From Gammaproteobacteria bacterium (GTDB taxonomy: Bacteria; Pseudomonadota; Gammaproteobacteria; Pseudomonadales; Pseudohongiellaceae): a stretch of DNA of 64,000 nucleotides. Numbering within the stretch: the first letter of the stretch is position 1; the number at the start of each line of letters is the position of its first letter. A model generated the notes under the pieces. It saw only the letters and a list, made by a program, of their open reading frames with translations. It was not told the origin of the DNA and searched no databases. This document shows, in pieces, positions 53,972 to 62,557 of this stretch. Where the stretch lies: NCBI GenBank assembly GCA_009692305.1, contig SHZK01000001.1, positions 186,001 to 250,000 on the forward strand. Reading direction: 5' to 3'. The position numbers and the translations under genes are program-made.

Positions 53972-54301
53972 ATGACCATGAACTTTTTATTCCCTACTGC
54001 CTACGCCCAGGAACCCGGCGCACCCTCCCTCACTTACAACCTGATCCTGTTTGGCGGCATGTTTGTCCTGTTTTATCTGATTCTGTGGCGCCCGCAATCC
54101 AAGCGCGCCAAAGAGCATAAGGAATTGATCGGTGGTATTAACAAGGGTGACGAGGTACTCACCTCAGGTGGATTGCTCGGCAAGGTCACGCGCGTGAGTG
54201 ATGATTACATTGCCATTCAAGTGGCTGAAGGCGTGGAGCTAAAAATCCAGAAAGCATCTGTCGCCGCCGCTCTGCCAAAAGGCACCATTGCCCAGATCTA
54301 A
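53972..54301 (+). CDS. yajC: Preprotein translocase subunit YajC
   Basis: The 109-residue protein begins MTMNFLFPTAYAQEP, has one membrane helix (LILFGGMFVLFYLILWRPQS KR) and a cytoplasmic small domain KGDEVLTSGGLLGKVTRVSD. RPQ.KR and GDEV.T.GG..G.V are YajC hallmarks. It associates with SecDF in protein export. It lies in the tgt-yajC-secD order, 45 bases before secD. Confidence 0.95.
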   Translation: MTMNFLFPTAYAQEPGAPSLTYNLILFGGMFVLFYLILWRPQSKRAKEHKELIGGINKGDEVLTSGGLLGKVTRVSDDYIAIQVAEGVELKIQKASVAAALPKGTIAQI

Positions 54302-54346
54302 CATCCCGCATTCGGAGAACGGCTTCAGGGCCGGACAAGTAGCATT

Positions 54347-56224
54347 ATGTTGAATAAATATCCTCTTTGGAAAAACCTGCTGATCCTGCTTATAGTAATT
54401 CTGGGCTTTCTATATTCAGTGCCCAATCTCTATCCGGATGACGAGGCCATACAGGTCACCAGTACCAATCTGTCGCTGAACGAATCCGATAGAGAGATCG
54501 TTACTACGGCATTGGAAGCGGCTCAGATTGAATTTTTCGGACTCGAGTTCGATGAGACATCACTGCTGCTGCGAGTCAATTCAGTAGAAGAGCAATTACG
54601 CGCCAAGTCCGCGATCGAAACTGCATTGTCGACTGGCTACATTGTTGCGCTCAACCTGGCACCAACCACGCCAGCCTGGTTGCAGGCGATTGGTGCCGGC
54701 AAGATGAATCTCGGGCTGGACTTGCAGGGCGGTGTGCATTTCCTGATGGAAGTGGACATTGATGCGGCGATCGCGCGCCGCATGGAAGACAATCTCGGCA
54801 ATGTCCGCACTATTCTGCGTGAGCAACGCATCCGCACCCGCGGCTTGAATCTGCTGGATAGTACCCAGCTTGAGATTCGCTTCGCTGATGCCGGGGATCG
54901 CAGCCAGGCACGCGCTGAGCTTGTTGATAATTTCCCGGAATTGCAGCTGCTGAATCGCGAAGCAGATGAGCTCTATATTCTGGATATGCGCATGACGCCA
55001 GAAACTATCCTGCAGATTCAACGCGATACCTTGCTGGCAAATCGTACAACCATCGCCAATCGTGTCAACGCATTGGGTGTGGCCGAACCGACGGTGCAAC
55101 AGCAAGGCGCCGATCGCATCGTTGTAGAATTACCCGGCGTGCAGGATCCTGCACAAGCCATCCAGTTTCTGCAACGCATCGCCACGCTCGAGTTTCATCT
55201 GGAGGCGGAGTTGGGCGCAGCAAGCCTGTCCTATGAATCCTATACTACTCCTGACGGCATCCCGATCAATGTAGACAATGATGTAATCCTGCAGGGAGAC
55301 CGTATAAGTAATGTGAGGTCTACGCTCGACCAGTACGGAATGCCACAAGTGCAGATCAATCTGGACGCACAAGGGGGCAACCAGATTAACCGCGTGACCC
55401 GAGAAAATGTCGGTCGTAACATGGATATTCTGCTGAATGAGACGAAATCAAGAACCATTACTTCAATCAACGAGGCTGGTGAGGAAGTCGAAGAATCCGA
55501 ATTCTACGAAGAGAAGCGTCTGATCAGTCACGCCACAATTCGCACCGCACTGCCTCGCACATTTGTAATTACCGGGCTCTCTGCAACAGAGGCAAACGAG
55601 CTTTCACGGCTGATCAGTTCTGGTTCACTGGCAGCCCCAATGACGATTGTCGAGCAATCCGTGATTGGCCCTTCCATGGGTCAGGAAAATCTGGATCAGG
55701 GCTTCCGTGGGGTGCTGCTCGCGGCAGCATCGGTGGTTCTGTTCATGCTGGCTTATTACCGCGTGTTCGGGTTGATTGCGAATGTCGCGCTGATTATGAA
55801 TATCCTGCTCATATTCGCCGTCATGTCTTCCATACTTCCGGCGACATTAACCCTGCCTGGTATCGTCGGCATCGTGCTGACCGTGGGTATGGCAGTGGAC
55901 TCCAACGTATTGATCTTTTCTCGCATCAGGGAAGAACTGGCTGAAGGTTCACCGCCGCAGCGGGCGATCGATGCTGGCTACGATCGTGCCTTCACCACGA
56001 TTCTCGATTCAAACCTGACTACTTTCATCGTTGCCGCAGTGCTGTTTTCTATCGGCAGCGGTCCAGTCAAGGGTTTCGCAGTGGTACTCATGATCGGTCT
56101 CGTAACTTCCATGTTTACCGCGATCTGGGGTTCGCGAGCGCTGGTCAATCTCATATACGGTGGCCACAAGGTACAGACGCTGTCAATCGGTGGCGGCCAT
56201 GCGGCCGCGAAAGCAGACGCATGA
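54347..56224 (+). CDS. secD: Protein translocase subunit SecD
   Basis: The 625-residue membrane protein has an N-terminal helix (LLILLIVILGFLYSVPNLYP), a large periplasmic head with GLDLQGGVHFLMEVD and IANRVNALGVAEPTVQQQG, and a C-terminal five-helix RND-type domain with GIVLTVGMAVDSNVLIFSRI REEL. The Asp of GMAVDSNV is the proton-relay residue. It uses the proton motive force to finish SecYEG-driven export. In most bacteria secF follows directly; here no secF-like frame appears before the mltD-like gene. Confidence 0.95.
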   Translation: MLNKYPLWKNLLILLIVILGFLYSVPNLYPDDEAIQVTSTNLSLNESDREIVTTALEAAQIEFFGLEFDETSLLLRVNSVEEQLRAKSAIETALSTGYIVALNLAPTTPAWLQAIGAGKMNLGLDLQGGVHFLMEVDIDAAIARRMEDNLGNVRTILREQRIRTRGLNLLDSTQLEIRFADAGDRSQARAELVDNFPELQLLNREADELYILDMRMTPETILQIQRDTLLANRTTIANRVNALGVAEPTVQQQGADRIVVELPGVQDPAQAIQFLQRIATLEFHLEAELGAASLSYESYTTPDGIPINVDNDVILQGDRISNVRSTLDQYGMPQVQINLDAQGGNQINRVTRENVGRNMDILLNETKSRTITSINEAGEEVEESEFYEEKRLISHATIRTALPRTFVITGLSATEANELSRLISSGSLAAPMTIVEQSVIGPSMGQENLDQGFRGVLLAAASVVLFMLAYYRVFGLIANVALIMNILLIFAVMSSILPATLTLPGIVGIVLTVGMAVDSNVLIFSRIREELAEGSPPQRAIDAGYDRAFTTILDSNLTTFIVAAVLFSIGSGPVKGFAVVLMIGLVTSMFTAIWGSRALVNLIYGGHKVQTLSIGGGHAAAKADA

Positions 56225-56477
56225 GAATGGTTTGCCACCAGCGGCGCAGCGGGCAACAGCACCACAAAAATTTAAGCGTGTGCCCAATAAAGTTGCCGGC
56301 CACAGCGGCGATACACTGTAATAGTTAAGCCAGTTAGTACTTGGCGCGTTTCAGCAATGTTGCTATGTTTTAACAGCTATGTTTTAACACCCTGACAATC
56401 AGTGTAGACAATCAGCGAAAACAAACTTGATTCATAATAGAGCTGAAAAAATCGGAATCGGATCCTGTAACAGTATT

Positions 56478-58712
56478 ATGTGCACACTGCGCAGTTGGTT
56501 CCGGGGCAGTTATTTATTGCTCTTGCTGATGTCAGCCAGCAGCCTGCAAGCTCAATCAACCGAACTATTTCCCCGCCCGCCCGAACTTGAACCCGCGATT
56601 AATTTCTGGGTACGGGTTTATACCGAAGTGAATACCGAAAGCGGGTTCCTGCATGACTCTGAATACCTCAGCGTGGTGTATGAGGCGCTGCCGCTCGACA
56701 ACAAACTCATTGAAGAAACCCGCTCCCTCATTCAGGCAGACCTGCGGGTATTGGGCTCTGGCAAGCGCGATCATCTCACCGACTGGCAGCAGCGTATCCT
56801 GGCTTTATGGCCTGCCAATGTCAGTAACACAGTGCTGAATAATGCGGCGGCGAATGTGCGCTGGCAGTTGGGGCAGTCAGATCGCTTTCTCGGTGGACTG
56901 GAGCGCTCCGGCGCCTATCGACAGCATATAATTGATGTAATCCGCGAAAAAGATTTGCCTCTGGAGTTGGTGGTGCTGCCACACGTGGAGTCTTCTTTCA
57001 ATCCCAGCGCATATTCCAGTGCCGCCGCGGCAGGCATGTGGCAATTCACTCGTGCTACCGGGCAACGCTTCATGCGCATTGACCACATCGTCGATGAGCG
57101 CATGGACCCGTATATCGCAGCAGCCGCTGCCATGAGTCTGCTGGAATATAACTACCGGGCCCTGGGTACCTGGCCGCTGGCCCTCACTGCCTACAATCAT
57201 GGCACGGCGGGTATGGCACGGGCAGTGCGGGAAACCGGCACCACAGACATGGAAACCATCATTGCAAAATATAAAGGCCGGGCATTTGGTTTTGCCTCGC
57301 GCAATTTCTATGCGCAGTTTCTGGCGGTATTGCAGGTAGAAAATGATGCCCGCAAACATTTCGGCGATGTGCGCCTGCAAGCAGCCCCGAATTTTGTGGA
57401 AGTGCGCACTGATGCTTATATTGATGCCGAAGACTTCGCCCGTTCGGTAGGTATCAGTCTGGAGCAATTGCGCGCCGACAATCCCGCCTTGCGGCCAGCA
57501 GTATGGCAGGGCAACAAGCGCATTCCAGAAGGATTCCCGCTCAAGCTGCGGCGCGAAGCAGTGCCCGCAGGCAATCTGCTCGCCCTGGTCCCTGCCGATT
57601 TCAAGTTTGCGATCCAGACTCCGGATGTGGCCTATGTGGTCGTTGCTGGTGACAGCCTGTCAGTGATTGCCAGACGTTTCGATACCACAGTAGCGAAACT
57701 GGTTAATTTGAATCAATTGCCCGGCAGCAATCGCCTGTCGATTGGGCAACGGCTGTTATTGCCTCAGGAAATAGCACAAGAGATTCCACCACCGTTAGCT
57801 GCGGTGAGTCCGCAGGCGATCGCACAAGCATTGCCACAAGTTGAGAGCGCTGCACCGCCACTCGTTGCGGCCACGAGTGCCAGCGATGACGGCATCTACA
57901 CGGTACGCCGGGGTGATACAGTGTCTTTGATTGCGAAACGTTATCGTGTGACTGAACAGGCACTTCTGGCCAGTAGTGGCATCGAAGATCCGCATCGCAT
58001 CTATCCTGGTCAGCGCATTACATTACCGGGATTCGCAGCCGCACCCGCGACACCAATACGCACGACTGCAGCGGACGCGCCAGTGCCAACTTTGCAAACT
58101 GGTGATGAGAATACTGTGACGCCGCAGGTTGCAGTGGTAGCAGAGTCAAGCGACACCACAATTCTGACTGACGACCAGGCTCCGGAGATACTGGTGACGG
58201 AAGCGGAAAGAGAAGCGGTAGCGCTCGATCCTGCTGTCGATGTCGCGGCAACGAGAGAGCGAGTCAGTGAAACGCTGGCCACGGATCCCTCTGACTATTC
58301 GGTAGCGGCCAATAACAGTATTGAGGTTCAGGCATCAGAAACGTTGGGTCACTATGCCGAATGGCTCGGCCTGAGCTCTGGCGATGTGCGGCGTTTGAAT
58401 CACATGGCCTTCGCAGATCCAGTAATCATCGGCGAACGCTTGCGGCTGGATTTTTCGAAAGTGAATATTGCCGAGTTTGAATTGAAACGACGCGAGTATC
58501 ATTCGGCCCAGCAACAGGCCTTCTTCAGCAATTATCGGATTCAAGCTGTTGCCGAGTATCAGATCAGACGCAATGACAACATCAGTACCGTCGCGCGCAA
58601 TCGCTATTCAACGCCAATCTGGTTACTGCGTCAGTACAATCCCGAGCTGGATTTCGATCGCATCCAGATCGGACAGAAAATAATTTTCCCGCTGCTGGAA
58701 CCCACTCAGTAA
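56478..58712 (+). CDS. MltD-like lytic transglycosylase with LysM domains
   Basis: From ATG 56478 the 744-residue protein has a signal peptide (SYLLLLLMSASSLQAQS). The SLT domain carries the catalytic Glu171 in LPHVESSFNPSAYSSAAAAG MWQF, followed by RVDERMDPYIAA-like and LTAYNHGTAGMARAV blocks. LysM repeats lie at about 385-430, 471-515 and, more divergent, 607-660 and 693-742. A TTG at 56427 is rejected because it lacks a good ribosome-binding site and precedes the signal by 17 residues. It cleaves glycan strands of peptidoglycan non-hydrolytically. It is longer than E. coli MltD (about 450 residues). It follows secD across a 253-base gap with no gene. Confidence 0.9.
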   Translation: MCTLRSWFRGSYLLLLLMSASSLQAQSTELFPRPPELEPAINFWVRVYTEVNTESGFLHDSEYLSVVYEALPLDNKLIEETRSLIQADLRVLGSGKRDHLTDWQQRILALWPANVSNTVLNNAAANVRWQLGQSDRFLGGLERSGAYRQHIIDVIREKDLPLELVVLPHVESSFNPSAYSSAAAAGMWQFTRATGQRFMRIDHIVDERMDPYIAAAAAMSLLEYNYRALGTWPLALTAYNHGTAGMARAVRETGTTDMETIIAKYKGRAFGFASRNFYAQFLAVLQVENDARKHFGDVRLQAAPNFVEVRTDAYIDAEDFARSVGISLEQLRADNPALRPAVWQGNKRIPEGFPLKLRREAVPAGNLLALVPADFKFAIQTPDVAYVVVAGDSLSVIARRFDTTVAKLVNLNQLPGSNRLSIGQRLLLPQEIAQEIPPPLAAVSPQAIAQALPQVESAAPPLVAATSASDDGIYTVRRGDTVSLIAKRYRVTEQALLASSGIEDPHRIYPGQRITLPGFAAAPATPIRTTAADAPVPTLQTGDENTVTPQVAVVAESSDTTILTDDQAPEILVTEAEREAVALDPAVDVAATRERVSETLATDPSDYSVAANNSIEVQASETLGHYAEWLGLSSGDVRRLNHMAFADPVIIGERLRLDFSKVNIAEFELKRREYHSAQQQAFFSNYRIQAVAEYQIRRNDNISTVARNRYSTPIWLLRQYNPELDFDRIQIGQKIIFPLLEPTQ

Positions 58713-59879
58713 TCAGTTCTGGCAGGTCGCCAGCAATTGCTGGAACAACTGCGCATACTGCGGCCGCACCGCCGCTTCACTGAATCCCTGCAAATCTGCT
58801 TTCGGCAATGCCGCACCAGCCGCTTTTTGCGCGTGCCATTGTTGCAGGCGGGCACACAATCCGGTTGCAGTGGTAGCGTGATCAGTGCCCAGTGCATACA
58901 GGAAGCGACTGTCCAGATATTCCGGGTAAACCAGGCTGTTCGGCGCCAGCGGTGTGCAGCCCAGCATACAGGCCTCCTGTATCGCCAGTCCCTGAAAGTC
59001 ATGTCGTGCCGTGGATAATACGACATCGGATTGCGCCAGCAGGGTCTCGTATTCTGAGCGCGCGGCGATGAATCCGAAGCGGCCGCGACTGATCTGCAGT
59101 TGTGCTGCGTGGGCATTTAACAGTAAATCAATTTGTTGAAACTCGACGGGTTGCTTGCGAAATTGCTCGCCAACGATATGCAGGCGCATGGGGAGCATGT
59201 CAGTGCTAATGCGTTTACAGAGTTCTAACAGGAGATCTGCGCCCTTGTCATATTCCCAGCGATGATTCCAGACAATTTCGAGCGTTCTGCCAGCGACATT
59301 GCCAGCTTCGGAATCAAGATCCTGTGCCGTGGCTGGTATTAGTGCAGTTGGCACTGGTACTGGCACTGGTACCGGCACTACACAGCTGGCTTGCAGACGG
59401 AGCAATACTGAATCCGGAATCGTATCTGGCAAGCGCTTGAACAGACCCATGGCGCCTTGCAAAAAACTGTCACGGTTGTAATGGCTGTTGAAGACTATCT
59501 GGTCCGCACACAGGGCAGCATAGAGCGGCACCAATTGTGGCTCCACATTTGCTTCACGCTGGTCACCAGACGGATAAGCGAACTGGTTTTCATGGAAGTA
59601 CACCAGCGTTGGAATCGAAGTCAGCGCAGGCACCATCCCGCGCAGGCTGGACAGATCGACCATGGATGTGGCGATGAGCAGATCGAAAGCTTGTTGCAAT
59701 AGCTCGCGCTCGCGGAAAGCCCACAACATGCTGTTGCTGCGAATCGTCCAATTGAAATGACGCGGTGGCAGCTCCAGCATGGTCCATGCATATTCCGGGA
59801 ACAATAACTGCAGACGCGTGACCCAGAGCTGATGGCTTGCCGCAGCGTAGGCGGATAACAGGAGCACGCGTGGTTTCAT
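58713..59879 (-). CDS. Glycosyltransferase, tRNA-queuosine alpha-mannosyltransferase-like (DUF3524)
   Basis: From ATG 59879 the 388-residue GT-B protein begins MKPRVLLLSAYAAASHQLWV. SYHLWW-like openings, LPPRHFNWTIRSNSMLWAF, LIATSMVDLSSLRGMVP, YFHENQFAYPSGD and IVWNHRWEYDKGADLL are the family's recognition blocks (DUF3524 followed by a group 1 transferase domain). Animal relatives (GTDC1/QTMAN) add mannose to queuosine-34 in tRNA-Asp. Between the domains lies a VPVPVPVPVP run from a 6/12-base tandem repeat (59346-59383). The gene abuts the mltD-like stop. The queuosine gene tgt is 5 kb away. Confidence 0.8.
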   Translation of the reverse strand: MKPRVLLLSAYAAASHQLWVTRLQLLFPEYAWTMLELPPRHFNWTIRSNSMLWAFRERELLQQAFDLLIATSMVDLSSLRGMVPALTSIPTLVYFHENQFAYPSGDQREANVEPQLVPLYAALCADQIVFNSHYNRDSFLQGAMGLFKRLPDTIPDSVLLRLQASCVVPVPVPVPVPTALIPATAQDLDSEAGNVAGRTLEIVWNHRWEYDKGADLLLELCKRISTDMLPMRLHIVGEQFRKQPVEFQQIDLLLNAHAAQLQISRGRFGFIAARSEYETLLAQSDVVLSTARHDFQGLAIQEACMLGCTPLAPNSLVYPEYLDSRFLYALGTDHATTATGLCARLQQWHAQKAAGAALPKADLQGFSEAAVRPQYAQLFQQLLATCQN

Positions 59880-59998
59880 GGTGAATTCAGATCCGGTGAC
59901 ATGGCTTTTGCAATGTATCGACTGACAGGGTAGTTTGCCTGCTACTGGCTGCATGATTCTGGCCAGAAATTGGGGCGGCGCCGGCGAGGAATGACGCG

Positions 59999-60640
59999 AT
60001 GAAAAAACAGTCAGTGATCAAATTGTATGGCATGACTTATAGCAACTATTACAACATGGTGAAAGCGGTGTTGATCGAGCAGGCAATGGACTTCGAGGAG
60101 GTTGATGTGCGACCGAATCAGGAACCTGGCTTTCTGCAAAAGAGTCCGATGGGGAAGGTGCCGTTCATAGAAACAGATGCAGGATTTCTGACCGAAGCTG
60201 CAGTGATTATCGACTATATTGATGCCGTTGGTGACGGACCCTCCTTCTATCCCGAGGACCCGTTCGCGCGGGCAAAGGTCCAGGAGTTGATGCGCCATCT
60301 CGAACTCTATATTGAACTGCCGGCGCGGCGCCTCTACGCCGAGGTGTTTTTTGGCAAGCCGGCGAGCGACAGTGAGAAGCTTGCCGTGAAGGCATTACTT
60401 GAAAAAGGCTTCCGCGCCCTGGGCAAACTGGCGAAATTCAATCCTTATATTGCGGGCGAGCAGATCACCTATGCTGACTTCTATTTTCGCTTCAGTGTCA
60501 GCCTCGCCACCGTAGTATGCCGCAAGGCCTTTGGCTGGGACGCCTATCGGGAAGTACCCCATATCAAACAATTGCTCGACCTGCTGGATCAGCGTGAGTC
60601 AATCAAGCGGGTGCAAGCGGATCAGGCCAGGAGCGCCTGA
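59999..60640 (+). CDS. Glutathione S-transferase-family protein
   Basis: The 213 residues have a thioredoxin-like N-terminal domain: IKLYGMTYSNYYNMVKAVLI with Ser/Asn at the usual active site, KSPMGKVPFIETD (cis-Pro) and LTEAAVIIDYID (glutathione-contact E/S). An all-helical C-terminal domain (GEQITYADFYFRFSVSL) follows. It may conjugate glutathione to electrophiles or act as an isomerase; the substrate is unknown. It is single and divergent from the upstream glycosyltransferase. Confidence 0.85.
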   Translation: MKKQSVIKLYGMTYSNYYNMVKAVLIEQAMDFEEVDVRPNQEPGFLQKSPMGKVPFIETDAGFLTEAAVIIDYIDAVGDGPSFYPEDPFARAKVQELMRHLELYIELPARRLYAEVFFGKPASDSEKLAVKALLEKGFRALGKLAKFNPYIAGEQITYADFYFRFSVSLATVVCRKAFGWDAYREVPHIKQLLDLLDQRESIKRVQADQARSA

Positions 60641-60673
60641 ACCGCGAGCCCAGAATTGCGCGCTTATTAGGAG

Positions 60674-61546
60674 CTACCGGTGCGGGTTACGCTCCAGTAT
60701 GCCGGCGCTGTGTGTCATATCCAGGATTGCATCGATGTTCGCCGCAATGTCTTCCACGGTGGCACTAGTGCCGAGCTCGACTCCGGCATTTTCCCGAATG
60801 TCAGCTGAATAATATTTTCCGCCGAGGGCCTGGATGATGCGGCCGTTAGGCGCTTGTTCGCTGCACAGAAAAACCACTGCCGGGGTCACCAGTTCGGGCG
60901 CCAGGCGTGCGGCGCTGTCTTCAAATCCGGGCAGGTCAAGTGTCATGCGTGTCGCCGCGATTGGTGCAATGGCATTGATGTGAATCTGGAATTTGGCGCC
61001 TTCGTAACGCAGTGTATTCATCAAGCCAACCAGACCCAGTTTGGCCGCACCGTAATTGCTTTGGCCAAAATTGCCGAACAACCCGGAAGTAGAGGTGGTC
61101 ATCACGATGCGACCATAGTTTTGTTGAATCATGATTGGCCACACACATTTTGTAACATGCATGCTGCCAGTGAGATGCACATCAATCACGGCATGCCAGT
61201 TAGATAGCTCTAATTTTGCGAACGTCTTGTCGCGCAGAATGCCAGCATTGTTCACTACGATGTCGATGCGACCCCATTTTTGCATGACCCCGTCGACCAT
61301 GGCCTGCACGGCTGCCATATCCGTAACTGATGCTGCATTCGCCATAGCCGTGCCGCCTGCTGCTCGAATCTCCTCTGCCACCAGTTCCGCGGCTGAGGTG
61401 GAACCACCGCTACCATCAACGGCGCCACCGAGATCATTGACCACGACTTTGGCGCCACGCCGACCTAACTCCAATGCGTGTTGTTTGCCCAAACCGCCAC
61501 CGGCGCCAGTTACGATTGCCACCCGGTTCTCAAATCCAATTTTCAT
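60674..61546 (-). CDS. Short-chain dehydrogenase, (3R)-hydroxyacyl-CoA type
   Basis: From ATG 61546 the 290-residue SDR has TGAGGGLGKQHALELGRRGA KVVVNDLGG (NAD-binding), NNAGILRDK (N-N-A-G), the Ser in TTSTSGLFGNFGQSNYGAAK and the catalytic Y-x-x-x-K in NYGAAK. The VVNDLGGAVDGSGGSTSAAE segment is typical of the dehydrogenase part of peroxisomal multifunctional enzyme 2 (HSD17B4). It oxidises or reduces 3-hydroxyacyl-CoA, possibly in sterol or fatty-acid breakdown, along with the ligases and acyl-CoA dehydrogenase elsewhere here. It ends in TAG and is divergent from the NUDIX gene. Confidence 0.9.
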   Translation of the reverse strand: MKIGFENRVAIVTGAGGGLGKQHALELGRRGAKVVVNDLGGAVDGSGGSTSAAELVAEEIRAAGGTAMANAASVTDMAAVQAMVDGVMQKWGRIDIVVNNAGILRDKTFAKLELSNWHAVIDVHLTGSMHVTKCVWPIMIQQNYGRIVMTTSTSGLFGNFGQSNYGAAKLGLVGLMNTLRYEGAKFQIHINAIAPIAATRMTLDLPGFEDSAARLAPELVTPAVVFLCSEQAPNGRIIQALGGKYYSADIRENAGVELGTSATVEDIAANIDAILDMTHSAGILERNPHR

Positions 61547-61667
61547 AATGATTTCCAAATTATCCAAGCCAAGTCAAAGCCGGCGATTTTATGCCGATCA
61601 GCACCCATCCTGCAAACGCATAACTAGTTGTCCCGTGCGCGAATTGGTTATGATGCAACTCTGAACA

Positions 61668-62291
61668 ATGCCAGCTACGGATTTGCAAATGTCACCAGAG
61701 CGTGAATTAAAACCAGTTCCTGCTGCGACAGTAGTACTGGTCAGAACTGGATTGCAATCTGCAGAGCTCGAAGTGTTGTTGTTGCGACGCAATGCCAAGC
61801 TCGTGTTTCATGGTGGCCATTGGGTATTTCCTGGTGGCCGTATCGATGCGCAGGATTTCGCCCGGTGTAATCCCGCACTGGAATATCCGGCCGCATTGAA
61901 GGCAGCGGTGCGAGAGACGCGTGAAGAGGCTGGCATCGAACTGGATGAATCGCAGCTGATTCATCTCGCGCACTGGACCACACCGCCAAAGTTGGCGCGG
62001 CGCTTTTGCACATGGTTTTTTATCTATCCGATTACAACTGCGGTGTCAGTGCAAGTCGATAACGATGAAATTCTGGAGCATCGTTGGATATCTCCCCGCC
62101 AGGCATTGCAGGAAGCGGCTGAGCAGAAACTGGTGTTGCCACGCCCCACCATGGTGACATTGCAGGATCTGTTATTGCACAAGTCCATAGCAGACCTGGT
62201 GCACACCGTAACGCAGAGTAACATTCGGGTGTTTCCCGAGAATTCAGCATATTACCGACCGCTGGAAATGGGCTGCACCAAACTGGAATAG
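61668..62291 (+). CDS. NUDIX hydrolase
   Basis: The 207-residue protein has TVVLVRTGLQSAELEVLLLR R, HWVFPGGRIDAQD, and the Nudix box part AAVRETREEAGIELD (R-E-x-x-E-E-x-G-I), with an insertion between the GG and RETREE. Members of this kind hydrolyse CoA derivatives or other nucleoside diphosphates linked to a group X. Metal binding is assigned to the E-E of the box. It ends in TAG, and the 266 bases after it (62292-62557) hold no gene. Confidence 0.85.
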   Translation: MPATDLQMSPERELKPVPAATVVLVRTGLQSAELEVLLLRRNAKLVFHGGHWVFPGGRIDAQDFARCNPALEYPAALKAAVRETREEAGIELDESQLIHLAHWTTPPKLARRFCTWFFIYPITTAVSVQVDNDEILEHRWISPRQALQEAAEQKLVLPRPTMVTLQDLLLHKSIADLVHTVTQSNIRVFPENSAYYRPLEMGCTKLE

Positions 62292-62557
62292 CCGGATTCA
62301 ACGTATGTGTACAAAACCGGTTGCCTGCAAACCGGCCCCGTTGCCTGCGCCATAGTGGCAATTTTGAGGCAGATTGTGGCGACTCTGCGACCAGTGGCGG
62401 CAGTGCCCGGAAAGCCTTGATCCGCGCCCTTAATGGCTTGCTTTTCTGGGCTGGTTAATGGGATAGTTAAACCCGCAAGGCTGCAACAATCTGCATAAGC
62501 GAACGGTCAGGAGAAATACCATCATCTGACATTACTCCACTGGCCAGAATAGCCTCT

